Assembly: GCA_963764235.1 (NCBI GenBank)
Contig: CAVXRO010000011.1
Location: forward strand, 124,001 to 188,000
Reading direction: 5' to 3'
DNA from: DATFVA01 sp963764235
Lineage (GTDB): Bacteria > Bacteroidota > Ignavibacteria > Ignavibacteriales > Ignavibacteriaceae
Length of the DNA stretch: 64,000 bases
Every line of letters starts with the position of its first letter. Within the stretch, counting starts at the first letter, position 1. The notes under the pieces are model-generated. The model was given only the letters and a program-made list of their open reading frames with translations. It did no database searches and was not told the origin of the DNA. Of the stretch, positions 54,740 to 64,000 are shown in pieces. Made by a program: the position numbers and the translations under genes.

Positions 54740-57125
54740 ATGAAACCGAAGATACATCTTATTTGTAATGCACATCTCGATCCTGTCTGGCAGTGGCAGT
54801 GGGAAGAAGGGGTGGCTGAGGCTGTTTCAACATTCAGGAATGCGGTAGAAATTTTAAAAGAGCACGATACGCTGATCTTCAATCATAATGAGGCTGTTTT
54901 GTATGATTGGGTCAGGAATTACGATCCTAGTTTATTTAAGGAAATTCAGAGGCTGGTAAAAAAAGGCCGCTGGTCTGTGAGCGGCGGATGGTGGCTGCAG
55001 CCGGATGTGAATCTTCCGGGTACGGAATCTTTGATCAGGCATATTTATGAAGGCAGGAAATTCTTTAAGAAATATTTTGATTCAGAACCATTGACCGCTT
55101 ATAATTTTGACTCATTCGGACACAGTGGCGGGCTTCCGCAATTGCTGGTAAAAGCCGGTTACAAGATGTATATACACATGAGACCGCAGGAACCTGATTT
55201 TGAACTCCCTTCGGATGTATACAGGTGGCAGGGTGTCAATGGAAGCATTATCGGAACAGTCAGGATAGAAGTGGGACTGTACCATACCGAATATGATAAC
55301 ATCAGGCAGAGAATAGAAAAAGGTATAGAACTTGCACTCAGACTTAAAAGGGATGTTCCGGTTTTCTGGGGTATTGGCGACCATGGGGGGGGTGCCACAA
55401 GAGCAGATCTTAAAATTATTGATGATATTATAAAAAGTGAGAAGAGAGTTAAGATCATTCACTCAAGTCCCGACCTGCTTTACAACTCGCTGAAAAAATA
55501 CCTTGCAAAAGCGCCGATAGTCAAGGGAGATCTTCAAAGAGTGTTCACAGGATGTTATACATCGTTGTCGCGTATTAAAAGAGCTGGTCAGAAAAGTCTG
55601 GGAATATTAACGCAGACAGAAGCCCTTGCCGCGGCAGCATGGTTTAAATTTAATACGATTTATCCCGCAGATGAACTTGTATCTATCTGGAGAGATCACC
55701 TTTTTAACGATTTTCATGATATACTTCCAGGCAGCTGCACTGAACCTGCTGAAAAAGACGCATTAGATCTTTACAGCAAAATAGAAATGAATTTAAGAGG
55801 ATTAGAGCTAAAAACTGCTGTCTCCTTTAACGGGGGGGAGCGGATTAAGACATACATCCCGGTTACCGCTATGAACTCAAATCCTGCTTTGAGGAAAGTT
55901 CCTGTGGAAGTTGAGTGTATGATTTCGCATCGTCCAAAATGGTCGGGTGAGTGGTATCTCCTACTTTTTGATACGGATGGTAATGAAATAGAATGCCAGG
56001 AAGAACAGCCCGAAGCCCTTCTTCCATTCAACGGATGGCGCAGAAAAATTTCATTTATTGCAGATCTTCTTCCGGTTGGGGTGACACACTATAATATAGT
56101 ATCTAAAGAGGGAGTAAAAAAGAAGTCGGGATTTAATACTGCTTTGAACCATAAAATTGATGAGGGCAGCGGACTGATAAACAGATTACTGTTTAACGGT
56201 AAAGATCTGCTGACAGGTAAACTGTTTAATCCCCTTGTAGTTGAGGATAAAGGGGACAGCTGGGGTACGGATCTATGGGAATACAGAAATATTTTAGGCG
56301 AATTTACTAATTCGGTCGTCAACGTCAATATTAAAGAAGAAGGTCCTGTAAGGAGAATAACCGAGTCGGTTCTGGCTTATGGAAAAAGTGAAATAGTCAA
56401 TCATATAATTTCCTATAATAAATGGGATGCTATTGAAATCAGGATGCGGGTAAACTGGAATGAAGAACAGGCCAGATTAAAACTTTCCATACCGACAATT
56501 TTCAATGGAGGAAGCCTCCTTTGTGAAATACCGGGAGGGATGATTGAAAGACCTGCCGATGGTAACGAGTACGTACATGGAAGATGGTTCATCGCTGGAA
56601 ATGAAGATGAAGCGCTGGCTGTTATCAACAACGGACAATCCGGATTGGATTACAAAAATGGCGAAATCAGACTGTCCGTATTAAGGAGCGCAGCATACTG
56701 CCATGAGCATGGTTTCAGATTAAAAGAAAACCGGGCATATAGATTCAGCGACATCGGATTACATGATAGTAAGGCTGCTGGTAATAACAGGAACAAAAAA
56801 GAAATTACTGGAAAGGGTTACTGCTCTTGCAGATTATATCTCTGCTCCTCCCGTTGTTTACTCACATCTGCAGTTCGGTAAAAGTGAAAATATTAATGGG
56901 CTTTTATCTTTGCCTTCAGGTTTAAGAATGCTTGCAATGAAACAGTCATTTGACCGCAAGGCAATTATTTTAAGAATTCAGGAAGTTACGGGAAGCGATT
57001 TTACAGGAATAATTTTATTCGACAGCAGACCAATAAAAATATCATTCAAATCTCTTGAGATTAAAACAATCAGGATTGAAAGATCCGGTAAGTGGAAAGA
57101 GGTTGATATGGTGCGGGAAAAGTGA
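54740..57125 (+). CDS. GH38 alpha-mannosidase, frame-shifted near the C-terminus
   Basis: GH38-family enzyme. The N-terminal domain has AHLDPVWQWQWEEGV (His12, Asp14, zinc ligands) and the nucleophile Asp124 in YNFDSFGHSGGLPQLL, followed by GIGDHGGGATRADL and FNDFHDILPGSC. No signal peptide, so cytoplasmic. The first frame stays open to 56881, but from about 56762 the conserved C-terminal tail continues in the +1 frame (RLLVITGTKKKLLERVTALA ... PPVVYSHLQFGKSE ... ISFKSLEIKTIRIERSG) to 57125. One inserted base near 56765-56775 would explain this: either a sequencing error or a real mutation. The catalytic part is intact. Confidence 0.9.
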
Positions 57126-57174
57126 GTGGAGATTAGCGCCAACTCAATTATCGATCATCAATTCAGATATTCCT

Positions 57175-57182
57175 TATATTTG
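57175..57182 (+). promoter_or_regulatory. Possible -7 promoter element before the GH2-type gene
   Basis: TATATTTG matches the Bacteroidota TAnnTTTG -7 consensus, 43 bases before the next start codon. No TTG at the expected spacing was found, so support is weak. Confidence 0.3.
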
Positions 57183-57224
57183 CATGACTGGTAATGTCTC
57201 CTGAATGATGTACGAGGGACAATT

Positions 57225-60200
57225 ATGCATAAATTTTTATTCTTTTTTCTGATCACTTTTACTGCAGCATCATCGCCGCAGACTCTGATCATTTCAGATT
57301 CCGGCTGGAGGATGTGGCCTGATACTTCTGCAGAATGGAAAAACGATAAAATCTTCCTTCCGGGTGAATATGATCTCAATTCTCATACCGTTAACCCTCC
57401 CACCGGAGAATGGACAGTCCTTAATTCCAAACAGGGTATTTCTGTTAATCTTCCTTCAACTGTTGAAGAACATTTCTGGGGGAAGTTTGGGTTCAGACCC
57501 TATACGCAGGACACATACTGGTTTGGAGGTGAAGATGACCAGGTGATGAATGGAAATTATCAGGGTGTTTCCTGGTGGTGGAAAAGGATTATTATACCTG
57601 CGGGTTTCAAAGGAAAAATTGTACTCCTTCATATAAGGGCAGCCCGTTTAAGAGCAGAGGTATATGTCAATCAGAAGCTTGCAGGTTATAATATTATAAC
57701 TGAAACTTCATTTACTTCCGATATTTCAAAATACTTCAAACCGGGAGAAGAAAATCTTATTGCTGTTAGAATAACAAATCCGGGCGGAAGACTTGATTGG
57801 GTTGATACAAAAGTACTAACCTGGGGAGATAAATCTTTCAGTATGGGACACGGGTTTGGAGGTTTGGACCGTGGTATTACCATAACCGCTCATGATTCTG
57901 TTTATATAAGCGATCTATGGATTGCTAATACAAAGGATATTAAAAATATTGATGTTCATTTATCAATTAAAAATACACTTATAAAAGAAGTTAACGGTTC
58001 CATCAGGCTGGAACTGTTAAAAAAGGGTGAGAATAAAATTCTAAAAACCCTCATCAGAGAATTTTCAATTGCGGCTGACAGAACTTATGAAATGATAACA
58101 GGTTTCAGTTATCCAGAAGCAGAATTATGGGATCCTGACAATCCTGACCTTTACACAATTAGAACCTCATTGAGCTATAAAAATAAATCGGATATTGCCG
58201 AGCAGGATTTCGGCTTCCGCTGGTTTGAAGCTGATGGCGTGGGTGAGAATGCTGTACTCAGATTGAACGGGAAAAGAATAAGACTCGTATCAGCCATATC
58301 CTGGGGCTTCTGGGGCTTTAATGGTCTTTTCCCTACACCTGGATTAGCGGAAAAGGAAGTTAAAGCCGCAAAGAGATTGGGTATGAATGCAATTCAGTTT
58401 CACAGGAACATCGGCAAGGAACAAGTTTTTGATGATATGGACAGACTTGGTTTATTACGGTTTATGGAACCGGGAGGAGGTCAGACTGCCCTCGGTGAGC
58501 AATACGACCTATACGCTGATTCACCTGCCGGTCCTGTTGATGTATCCGGAGCAAACGGTCGGCCCAATACTTTTGCCGAAAAATATATGGAAGAAAAGAT
58601 TCTGAGGATGATCAAAGATTTCCGCAGCCATCCTTCCCTTGTAATGTATAATGTTCAGAACGAAATAAATCCCGATCTTAATAATCCGCGCATTTTCAAC
58701 TTATTCTATAAAATGCATACAGCGGATCCTTCCAGGATCATTCTATTAAAGTCAGGTATTCCTCCAATAAACCAGGTGTGGATGCAGCCTTACGATACAA
58801 CCATTTATCATGATGATGGCACCGGTTATTCAGGGTGGTGGGATGAGCATACTGTTGGGGGTCCCGGAATATGGCAGGATAGAATGTATTCGGGTCCGCA
58901 AAGTTTTACCCATCGCTCAGATAATAAGAAAGAAATTGCTGTATGGGGAGAGATGCTGGGTGCAGCTGTTCCCGATGACCACACCCGTATGATAGAAGAA
59001 ATAAAAAATCACGGCACAAGCTATGATCTTGAGGATCATCTGGAAATTCAGGAAGCATATAATAACTTCCTAGATAAATGGAATTTCAGAACAGCCTTTC
59101 CCTCTGCTGAGAAACTTTTCATGGATATAGGTAATAAATGTTATGATTTTTGGGGGAGAGTAATAGAAACTGCAAAACTTTCGGATGAGAATGATTTCCT
59201 TGTTATCAGCGGCTGGGAATCTACAGCGATAGAGAATCACTCGGGCCTTCTTGACAATCTCCGTAATTTCAAAGGCGATCCTTCACTTATCAGCAGCAGA
59301 TTTAAACCATTGGATCCTGTTATAAGAACCGATAAACTTGTTTACGCCAGAATGGATACTCTGGTAGTGGATCTTTATCTGATTAATGAAACCAATACGC
59401 CTCATAGAACTTCTTTGAATTTATTGATAACCTCACCTGATAATGAGAAAGTTTTTAATAAAAAATTGAAGATTCCGGAATATGAAAAAGATAAATTCAG
59501 TTATCTGGTTGCAGATTCACTTGCCACTATTCCTCTGGTACAGGAAGGTTATTATAACATAAGCGCAGAGATTGAAGGGATTAAAGCGGAATCTACCGAA
59601 AGAATATTGGTAGTTGATCCTGTATCCGACATCCCGTCGGGTAAAAGAATTGCTGTACTTACCGGGAGTCCTGAAAATGAAAAGGCATTAAAGAAGATGT
59701 TCCCGTCACTCGAAATAGAAAAATATAACCCTGATAAAGAATACGACATGTTAATTACAAGCTCACGGCTTCTTTACGGGTGGCGCTCTGTAGTAGATTC
59801 CACGACTGAAATTACAGGCACAGACAGGGATGAATTATATCGTACCGAAAGCTGGGGCTATTCTGGAAATCTTGAATATGTGTTTACAGAATTACCTCCC
59901 GGAAAAGCAAAAGTAACTCTTAGTTTTGCGGAAATCACCCTCAGTAAAGAAGGTGACAGGGTAATGAATGTTGCTGTCAACGGAAAAACCGTTCTTGAAG
60001 ATTTTGATATATACAAGACTGCCGGAGGGAAGAATACAGCAATTGACACAGTCTTCTATATTGACGATCCCGACGGTGTTATTAAAATAACCGTTCCGAA
60101 GCTTACTGTAAATTATGCCAAGTTCAGTGCAATTAAAATAGAAGCAGGTGATACGGTCATCGCGATTAATGCCGGAGGTTTAAAACCCTATACCGATAAA

Positions 60201-60722
60201 GAAGGGCTTGTATGGAAACTTTACTCGGCACCCGTTAATCTTGACAGCCGGATTCTTGAAAAAGTCAGTAAAGGGATGCAGCTTCTTGCAGTTCCCGATG
60301 GAGAGGATGCCATTCTTTCATATAGTGAGATACTGGGTAAAGCAGGTGCTTACAAACATATCGGACATACCGGAAAGACAAGGGCTTCATGGATGGGTTC
60401 ATGGTTTTTTAACCGAGAACATCCTGTGCTGGAAGGACTTCCCGTCAATCAGGCCATGAAAAGCTATTACCAGGCCCCTGTCAGGAATACAGATGGAATA
60501 CTACTCGATGGTAATAATGTTGAAGTATTCATAGGATACGGAAGAGATCACGACAGAAACATAGGGGCAGCCGGATTTACAGTAAAATACGGTAATGGCA
60601 AAATTTTATTTTTTACTCTTCCCGGTATGCTTTCCGGATTAGTAGATGAATCTTCCGCCATTCAGCCGGTAATGCTGAAAAGAATCCTATCGAACTCTGT
60701 AGGTTATTTGTTGAAGAAGTAA
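57225..60722 (+). CDS. Secreted GH2-family enzyme with malectin-like domain
   Basis: A 1165-residue exported protein (signal peptide MHKFLFFFLITFTAASSPQ; ribosome site GAGGGA). GH2 jelly-roll domain at about 60-230 (WWWKRIIIPAGFKGKIVLLHI ... AEVYVNQKLAG), Ig-like domain to ~330, and a TIM barrel from ~340 with acid/base Glu in YNVQNEINPD (~485) and a candidate nucleophile in IAVWGEMLGAAVPDD. A malectin-like beta domain lies at about 850-980 (RTESWGYSGNLEYVFTELPP ... SAIKIEAG). It lacks a T9SS tag, so it is probably periplasmic. It could be a beta-galactosidase, mannosidase or related exo-enzyme; the long C-terminus is unusual for GH2. Confidence 0.87.
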   Translation: MHKFLFFFLITFTAASSPQTLIISDSGWRMWPDTSAEWKNDKIFLPGEYDLNSHTVNPPTGEWTVLNSKQGISVNLPSTVEEHFWGKFGFRPYTQDTYWFGGEDDQVMNGNYQGVSWWWKRIIIPAGFKGKIVLLHIRAARLRAEVYVNQKLAGYNIITETSFTSDISKYFKPGEENLIAVRITNPGGRLDWVDTKVLTWGDKSFSMGHGFGGLDRGITITAHDSVYISDLWIANTKDIKNIDVHLSIKNTLIKEVNGSIRLELLKKGENKILKTLIREFSIAADRTYEMITGFSYPEAELWDPDNPDLYTIRTSLSYKNKSDIAEQDFGFRWFEADGVGENAVLRLNGKRIRLVSAISWGFWGFNGLFPTPGLAEKEVKAAKRLGMNAIQFHRNIGKEQVFDDMDRLGLLRFMEPGGGQTALGEQYDLYADSPAGPVDVSGANGRPNTFAEKYMEEKILRMIKDFRSHPSLVMYNVQNEINPDLNNPRIFNLFYKMHTADPSRIILLKSGIPPINQVWMQPYDTTIYHDDGTGYSGWWDEHTVGGPGIWQDRMYSGPQSFTHRSDNKKEIAVWGEMLGAAVPDDHTRMIEEIKNHGTSYDLEDHLEIQEAYNNFLDKWNFRTAFPSAEKLFMDIGNKCYDFWGRVIETAKLSDENDFLVISGWESTAIENHSGLLDNLRNFKGDPSLISSRFKPLDPVIRTDKLVYARMDTLVVDLYLINETNTPHRTSLNLLITSPDNEKVFNKKLKIPEYEKDKFSYLVADSLATIPLVQEGYYNISAEIEGIKAESTERILVVDPVSDIPSGKRIAVLTGSPENEKALKKMFPSLEIEKYNPDKEYDMLITSSRLLYGWRSVVDSTTEITGTDRDELYRTESWGYSGNLEYVFTELPPGKAKVTLSFAEITLSKEGDRVMNVAVNGKTVLEDFDIYKTAGGKNTAIDTVFYIDDPDGVIKITVPKLTVNYAKFSAIKIEAGDTVIAINAGGLKPYTDKEGLVWKLYSAPVNLDSRILEKVSKGMQLLAVPDGEDAILSYSEILGKAGAYKHIGHTGKTRASWMGSWFFNREHPVLEGLPVNQAMKSYYQAPVRNTDGILLDGNNVEVFIGYGRDHDRNIGAAGFTVKYGNGKILFFTLPGMLSGLVDESSAIQPVMLKRILSNSVGYLLKK

Positions 60723-60734
60723 ATAAGCAATAAA

Positions 60735-61865
60735 ATGAAAGAATTTTTAGATAAAAAATTAGAAGAACGTAAAAAACAGATACCTCCTGAAACGAAAAAA
60801 GGAGTTGGAGTGATTGGTCTCCACGAAGGGAGAACTCTTCTGGTTGGACTTGAAAGGACTTCTTACGCTTATCCGGCGGCAGGCTGCGATCTCAGGAATG
60901 AAAAGATTGAAGAAGCAAAGAGGAACAGGCCGGATCTTTTTTATACGAATGACTACGATGAATTGCTTAAGAGAAAGGATGTTGATATAGTTGCTATTTA
61001 TACTCCCGACTCCTACCATGGTGAACATATAGAAAAAGCCTTTAACGCCGGAAAGGATGTAATCTGCACCAAGCCCCTTGTAAATTCAAAGAGGGATGCA
61101 AAAAGAATTTTACAGGCAGGTAGAGAGACCGGAAGAAAGCTGCTTGTAGGTCAGAGTACCAGGTTCTTTGAGCCTTTCCGGAGGCAGCGGAAAGCTTTTG
61201 AGGAGGGGTATCTGGGTAAGCTGGAATTTGTAGATGCTCATTATTTACACCGGATGGACTGGTTCTATGAAAAAAGTCCCTGGGCACTTACCGACAGCGA
61301 TTGGATTTATATGGGAATGAGCCATCCCATAGATCTCATCAGGTGGTATCTTGGAAGGATCAGGGAAGTTCAGGCCTACGGTTATACTTCTCAACTGGCA
61401 AAAGAGTATGGTTATCGGTATTATGATATCTATACGGTCAACTTCAAAGCTGAGGACGGCAGGATAGGGAGAGCATTGGGCAATTACGGATATCGCGAAC
61501 TTCCTTCAGCAAGAAATGCGATAGAGCTGATGCTTTTCGGAGATAAAAATACAAACCTTGCACAGTACCACGACATGAAATATAAGTATACAAGAGATGA
61601 CGGCACAGAAGTGCTTGAAGACCCTTTATATGAACTGCGCCATTATTATTTTAATAGTGAGATCCATGGCATGCATTATGGCGAGTTTGCCAATTATACC
61701 GATTACTTTGCAGAAGCTCTGATATATAATAAACCGTATTCTCCAGGTCTGGAGGAGGGAGTTGAAACTTACCTGGTTATGGAAGCCGTACGCAAATCTT
61801 CTCATACCGGTAAGGTGGTTGAGCTTGCTCCTTATCTCGAAGAAGCTGGATTATATACGAATTAG
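60735..61865 (+). CDS. Gfo/Idh/MocA-family oxidoreductase
   Basis: A 376-residue NAD(P)-dependent sugar dehydrogenase-like enzyme. The N-terminal Rossmann fold reads GVGVIGLHEGRTLLVGL, then DVDIVAIYTPDSYHGEHIEKA and the family motif CTKPLVNSKRDAKRIL (usual EKP is replaced by TKP). The C-terminal half has WIYMGMSHPIDLIRWYLG. It starts 12 bp after the GH2 gene. It may oxidise or isomerise the sugar released by the hydrolases. Confidence 0.92.
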   Translation: MKEFLDKKLEERKKQIPPETKKGVGVIGLHEGRTLLVGLERTSYAYPAAGCDLRNEKIEEAKRNRPDLFYTNDYDELLKRKDVDIVAIYTPDSYHGEHIEKAFNAGKDVICTKPLVNSKRDAKRILQAGRETGRKLLVGQSTRFFEPFRRQRKAFEEGYLGKLEFVDAHYLHRMDWFYEKSPWALTDSDWIYMGMSHPIDLIRWYLGRIREVQAYGYTSQLAKEYGYRYYDIYTVNFKAEDGRIGRALGNYGYRELPSARNAIELMLFGDKNTNLAQYHDMKYKYTRDDGTEVLEDPLYELRHYYFNSEIHGMHYGEFANYTDYFAEALIYNKPYSPGLEEGVETYLVMEAVRKSSHTGKVVELAPYLEEAGLYTN

Positions 61866-61905
61866 GCAGGAAATAAAATTTTTAGATAATTTGAAAAGGA
61901 ATAAA

Positions 61906-62742
61906 ATGAGCTGGGATGAAGATGTATCCAAACTTGACAGGGAGCTAAGGTTTTTTCCAGTCAGCAACAATAAACCGGAAAAACTTACAATAGAACAAAT
62001 AGGTCTTTATAACGAAAAAGGCTTCCTATTTCCATTCAAAGCTTTTAATGCAAACGAAGCGGAGAATAACAGGAATAATTTTGACGGAATACTTGAAAAA
62101 TTTATTAAGGCAGGAAAAAGCAGCTATGCTATTGATCGTTACCAGGATACTATTCCTGAAATATGGGACGCCGCAATAAATAAAACAATAGTCGGTTATG
62201 TAAAGGATCTGCTAGGCAATGATGTGGTCTGCTGGGCAACACACTACTTCTGCAAGCTTCCCAATGATGACAAAGGAGTATCCTGGCACCAGGATGCTTC
62301 TTACTGGCCGCTGACACCTACCAAGACCGTTACTGTATGGCTTGCGGTTGATGATGCCGAAATTGAGAACGGATGCATGCAATTCATTCCAGGGTCTCAT
62401 AAACACGGACATATAAATTTTACAAAGAGCAGAGATGAAGAAAAGAATGTTTTATCCCAGACAGTCGAAAACGCTCTCGATTATGGTGAACCTCCTGTTG
62501 ATGTAGAGTTAAAGGCAGGTGAATTTTCAATGCATTCCGATTTACTACTCCATGGTTCCCGTCCAAATAAATCAAATAGAAGGAGATGCGGACTGACTTT
62601 AAGATATGCGCCGGTTGATGTACGTGCTTATTGGGATTGGAGCAGGCAGTCTATAATCGTAAGCGGAAGCGATCCTTCCGGGCACTGGGCAGACGTACAG
62701 CGTCCTGAAAAGGTTTTTGAAATAAAAGATTATGATTTCTAA
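61906..62742 (+). CDS. Phytanoyl-CoA dioxygenase-family (Fe(II)/2-oxoglutarate) protein
   Basis: A 278-residue oxygenase of the PhyH family. The start at 61906 (MSWDEDVSKLD) is chosen because AAAAGGA lies just upstream; a longer frame would overlap the previous gene by about 100 bases. Iron ligands fit HxD in WHQDASYWPL and a distal His in LLLHGSRPNKS, with Arg-rich RRRCGLTLRYAP for 2-oxoglutarate. It needs oxygen. The context suggests hydroxylation or demethylation of a small sugar or lipid, unproven. Confidence 0.9.
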   Translation: MSWDEDVSKLDRELRFFPVSNNKPEKLTIEQIGLYNEKGFLFPFKAFNANEAENNRNNFDGILEKFIKAGKSSYAIDRYQDTIPEIWDAAINKTIVGYVKDLLGNDVVCWATHYFCKLPNDDKGVSWHQDASYWPLTPTKTVTVWLAVDDAEIENGCMQFIPGSHKHGHINFTKSRDEEKNVLSQTVENALDYGEPPVDVELKAGEFSMHSDLLLHGSRPNKSNRRRCGLTLRYAPVDVRAYWDWSRQSIIVSGSDPSGHWADVQRPEKVFEIKDYDF

Positions 62743-62751
62743 AGGTTTTCG

Positions 62752-63774
62752 GTGTCTTCCAGAGAAATCATAAAGAATATAGTTGATAGAAAAAAAGCGG
62801 AAAGGTTCGGCTTCTGGCTGGGTAATCCACATCCGGATTCCTGGGAGGGGCTTCATAAATATTTTGGAACCAGAACTGAAGAAGAACTTCGGATTAAGCT
62901 GGGAGATGATTTCAGGTGGATAACCCCTCAGTATATGGAAACTACTTACCGTCATCCTGAGGGGAAAGGGATATTTGATATTTATAAGACTAAAAGCTCT
63001 CTTGCCGCATCAGGTCCTCTTGCAAATGCTATCAGTTTAAAGGATGTAGACAGTTATGACTGGCCTTCAACCAGGTATCTCAATTTCGAAGAATGCATTA
63101 CTGCATTGAAAAATGCCGGTGATGTATACAGGGCAAGCGGCTTCTGGATCCCTTTCTTTCATGATGCTGCCGATCTCTTCGGTATGGAAAATCTTATGCT
63201 TAATATGTATACCAGACCAGCATTAGTTCACTATACTGTGAATAAGGTTTGCAGTTTCTATTTTGAAGCGAATGAAAAATTTTTTTCCGAAGCAGAAGGA
63301 CTGGCAGACGCATTGTTCTTTGGAAATGATTTCGGAACACAATTCGATCTTCTGATAAGTCCTGCCCAGTTCAATGAATTTTTCTATCCTTGGATAGAGA
63401 AATTTACCCGGCAGGCCAAATCTTACAACTTAAAAGTAATAAAGCATTCTTGCGGATCCGTATATAAAATTATAGACAGATATATTGATGCCGGTATAGA
63501 CTGTCTTCACCCCCTGCAGTCACGCGCTGCAGATATGGATGCGGAAACACTCAGCAGAAGCTATAACGGAAAGATTGCGTTTATGGGAGGTATAGACACT
63601 CAGGAGCTTCTTGTTAACGGCAGTACCGAGGACATTAAAAAGGAAGTAAAAAGAATCAAGAAATTACTGGGTCCGAATTTAATAATTAGTCCCAGCCATG
63701 AAGCCATTCTCCCCAATATTCCCCCCAGTAATATTGCTGCTATGGCGGAAGAAGCCCTTAAAATTGTTGATTGA
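62752..63774 (+). CDS. Uroporphyrinogen-decarboxylase-family (URO-D) protein
   Basis: A 340-residue URO-D-superfamily protein starting with GTG (62752), with AAAGG a few bases upstream. The TIM-barrel motifs are visible: ALFFGNDFGTQFDLLISP, KVIKHSCGSVYKIIDRYIDAGIDCLHPLQ, MGGIDTQELL and LIISPSHEAILPNIPPSNI. The SHEAILPNIP ending is typical of the family. It is not the heme enzyme in a sugar cluster; relatives include methyltransferases acting on methylated compounds (MtaA/CmuA). His in KHSCGS could bind zinc. Function inferred only loosely. Confidence 0.87.
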   Translation: MSSREIIKNIVDRKKAERFGFWLGNPHPDSWEGLHKYFGTRTEEELRIKLGDDFRWITPQYMETTYRHPEGKGIFDIYKTKSSLAASGPLANAISLKDVDSYDWPSTRYLNFEECITALKNAGDVYRASGFWIPFFHDAADLFGMENLMLNMYTRPALVHYTVNKVCSFYFEANEKFFSEAEGLADALFFGNDFGTQFDLLISPAQFNEFFYPWIEKFTRQAKSYNLKVIKHSCGSVYKIIDRYIDAGIDCLHPLQSRAADMDAETLSRSYNGKIAFMGGIDTQELLVNGSTEDIKKEVKRIKKLLGPNLIISPSHEAILPNIPPSNIAAMAEEALKIVD

Positions 63775-63850
63775 AAATTTTATTCTGTACCTACCTCATA
63801 TTCAGGTGATAAAAGGCAAAATAATTACCAGGCATCACCCGCCAACAAAT

Positions 63851-64000
63851 CTAATACACACACTTTCTCGCCTCATCCGTGAATGCTTCAATAAGCTTCA
63901 GATCAGCATCAAAGAAATGATCTGAAGGGGAAAGAATATAGCCTCCGTTCCATCCGGCATCATTAAAGCAGCGTCTGACTGCTTCACGTGTCTTATCAGG
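63851..64000 (-). CDS. Second URO-D-family protein, C-terminal part (partial)
   Basis: From the window edge the minus strand reads TREAVRRCFNDAGWNGGYIL, then SPSDHFFDADLKLIEAFTDE and stops at 63851 after ARKCVY. The GGYIL-SPSDHF and LIEAF pattern is the C-terminus of URO-D-family proteins. Forty-nine residues are visible; its 5' part lies outside. It is convergent with the URO-D gene 76 bp away. Confidence 0.75.
   Translation of the reverse strand, partial: PDKTREAVRRCFNDAGWNGGYILSPSDHFFDADLKLIEAFTDEARKCVY

Noticed and set aside
55112..55462. Minus-strand frames within the GH38 gene
   Set aside because: The plus strand carries the conserved GH38 catalytic motifs over the same bases.
56763..57125. 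Separate 120-codon gene after the mannosidase
   Set aside because: Its translation is the C-terminal tail of GH38 enzymes, so it belongs to the same gene after a frameshift.
61762..61905. Long N-terminal extension of the PhyH-like protein
   Set aside because: It would overlap the dehydrogenase gene by about 100 bases, while a start with AAAAGGA exists at 61906.

Overview
The window looks like a genome segment from a Bacteroidota-type bacterium, most plausibly of the Ignavibacteria/Chlorobi side. Three proteins, and probably a fourth, end in a type IX secretion (T9SS) C-terminal sorting domain; the first three carry the NYPNPFNP-type motif. There are also a PorV/PorQ-family protein, a TonB-dependent receptor with an N-terminal carboxypeptidase-regulatory-like domain, and AT-leaning DNA. 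The lineage is inferred from these families, not proven. No rRNA, tRNA or CRISPR array was seen.

Region 1 (1-32577) is one uninterrupted minus-strand run that reads as a glycan-utilisation locus. From its upstream end it encodes a LacI-type regulator (frame-shifted), a GH94 phosphorylase, a surface protein with CBM9-like domains, a TonB-dependent receptor, a ~1150-residue T9SS cargo, a PorV/PorQ protein, a parvulin-type foldase, two adjacent GH144-like (endo-beta-1,2-glucanase family) enzymes, an anaerobic sulfatase-maturase, a GH3 glucosidase, a Tat-exported sulfatase, a 1074-residue multidomain glycosidase-like protein, an esterase, a GH2 enzyme, and an ABC sugar importer (binding lipoprotein plus two permeases, the last running off the window). 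Together they suggest surface capture and cutting, outer-membrane uptake, periplasmic trimming, ABC import and cytoplasmic phosphorolysis. GH144, GH3 and GH94 point to a beta-glucan, perhaps beta-1,2-linked; the sulfatase and maturase suggest a sulfated component. No SusD homologue is visible; the long T9SS protein beside the receptor is the most interesting candidate for that place.

Region 2 (32578-36880) holds a 1.2-kb gene-poor stretch with a perfect 18-bp LacI-type operator and transposon-like remnants, a secreted T9SS-tagged protein, a DoxX-like membrane protein, an ECF sigma factor with a small overlapping membrane protein, and the tail of a decayed gene.

Region 3 (36881-52371) is general physiology: a MacA-MacB-TolC-type efflux operon, a DUF1003 membrane protein, an octaheme cytochrome c of the hydroxylamine-oxidoreductase type, a cation-diffusion-facilitator transporter, and an acetate kinase - phosphoketolase - proton P-type ATPase group, then a YjdI/GNAT pair. 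Two decayed genes (a DOPA-dioxygenase-like and a Crp/Fnr-like fragment) lie at 52413-52905 and mark a scar.

Region 4 (52952-64000) is a second, plus-strand carbohydrate cluster: sodium:solute symporter, GH38 alpha-mannosidase (frame-shifted near its C-terminus), a secreted GH2 enzyme with a malectin-like domain, a Gfo/Idh/MocA oxidoreductase, a phytanoyl-CoA-dioxygenase-like protein, a URO-D-family protein and, on the opposite strand at the edge, part of a second URO-D-family gene.

A recurring oddity is short palindromic repeats that sit inside two coding regions, in frame, at the front of secreted proteins (24160-24350 and 8846-8866).
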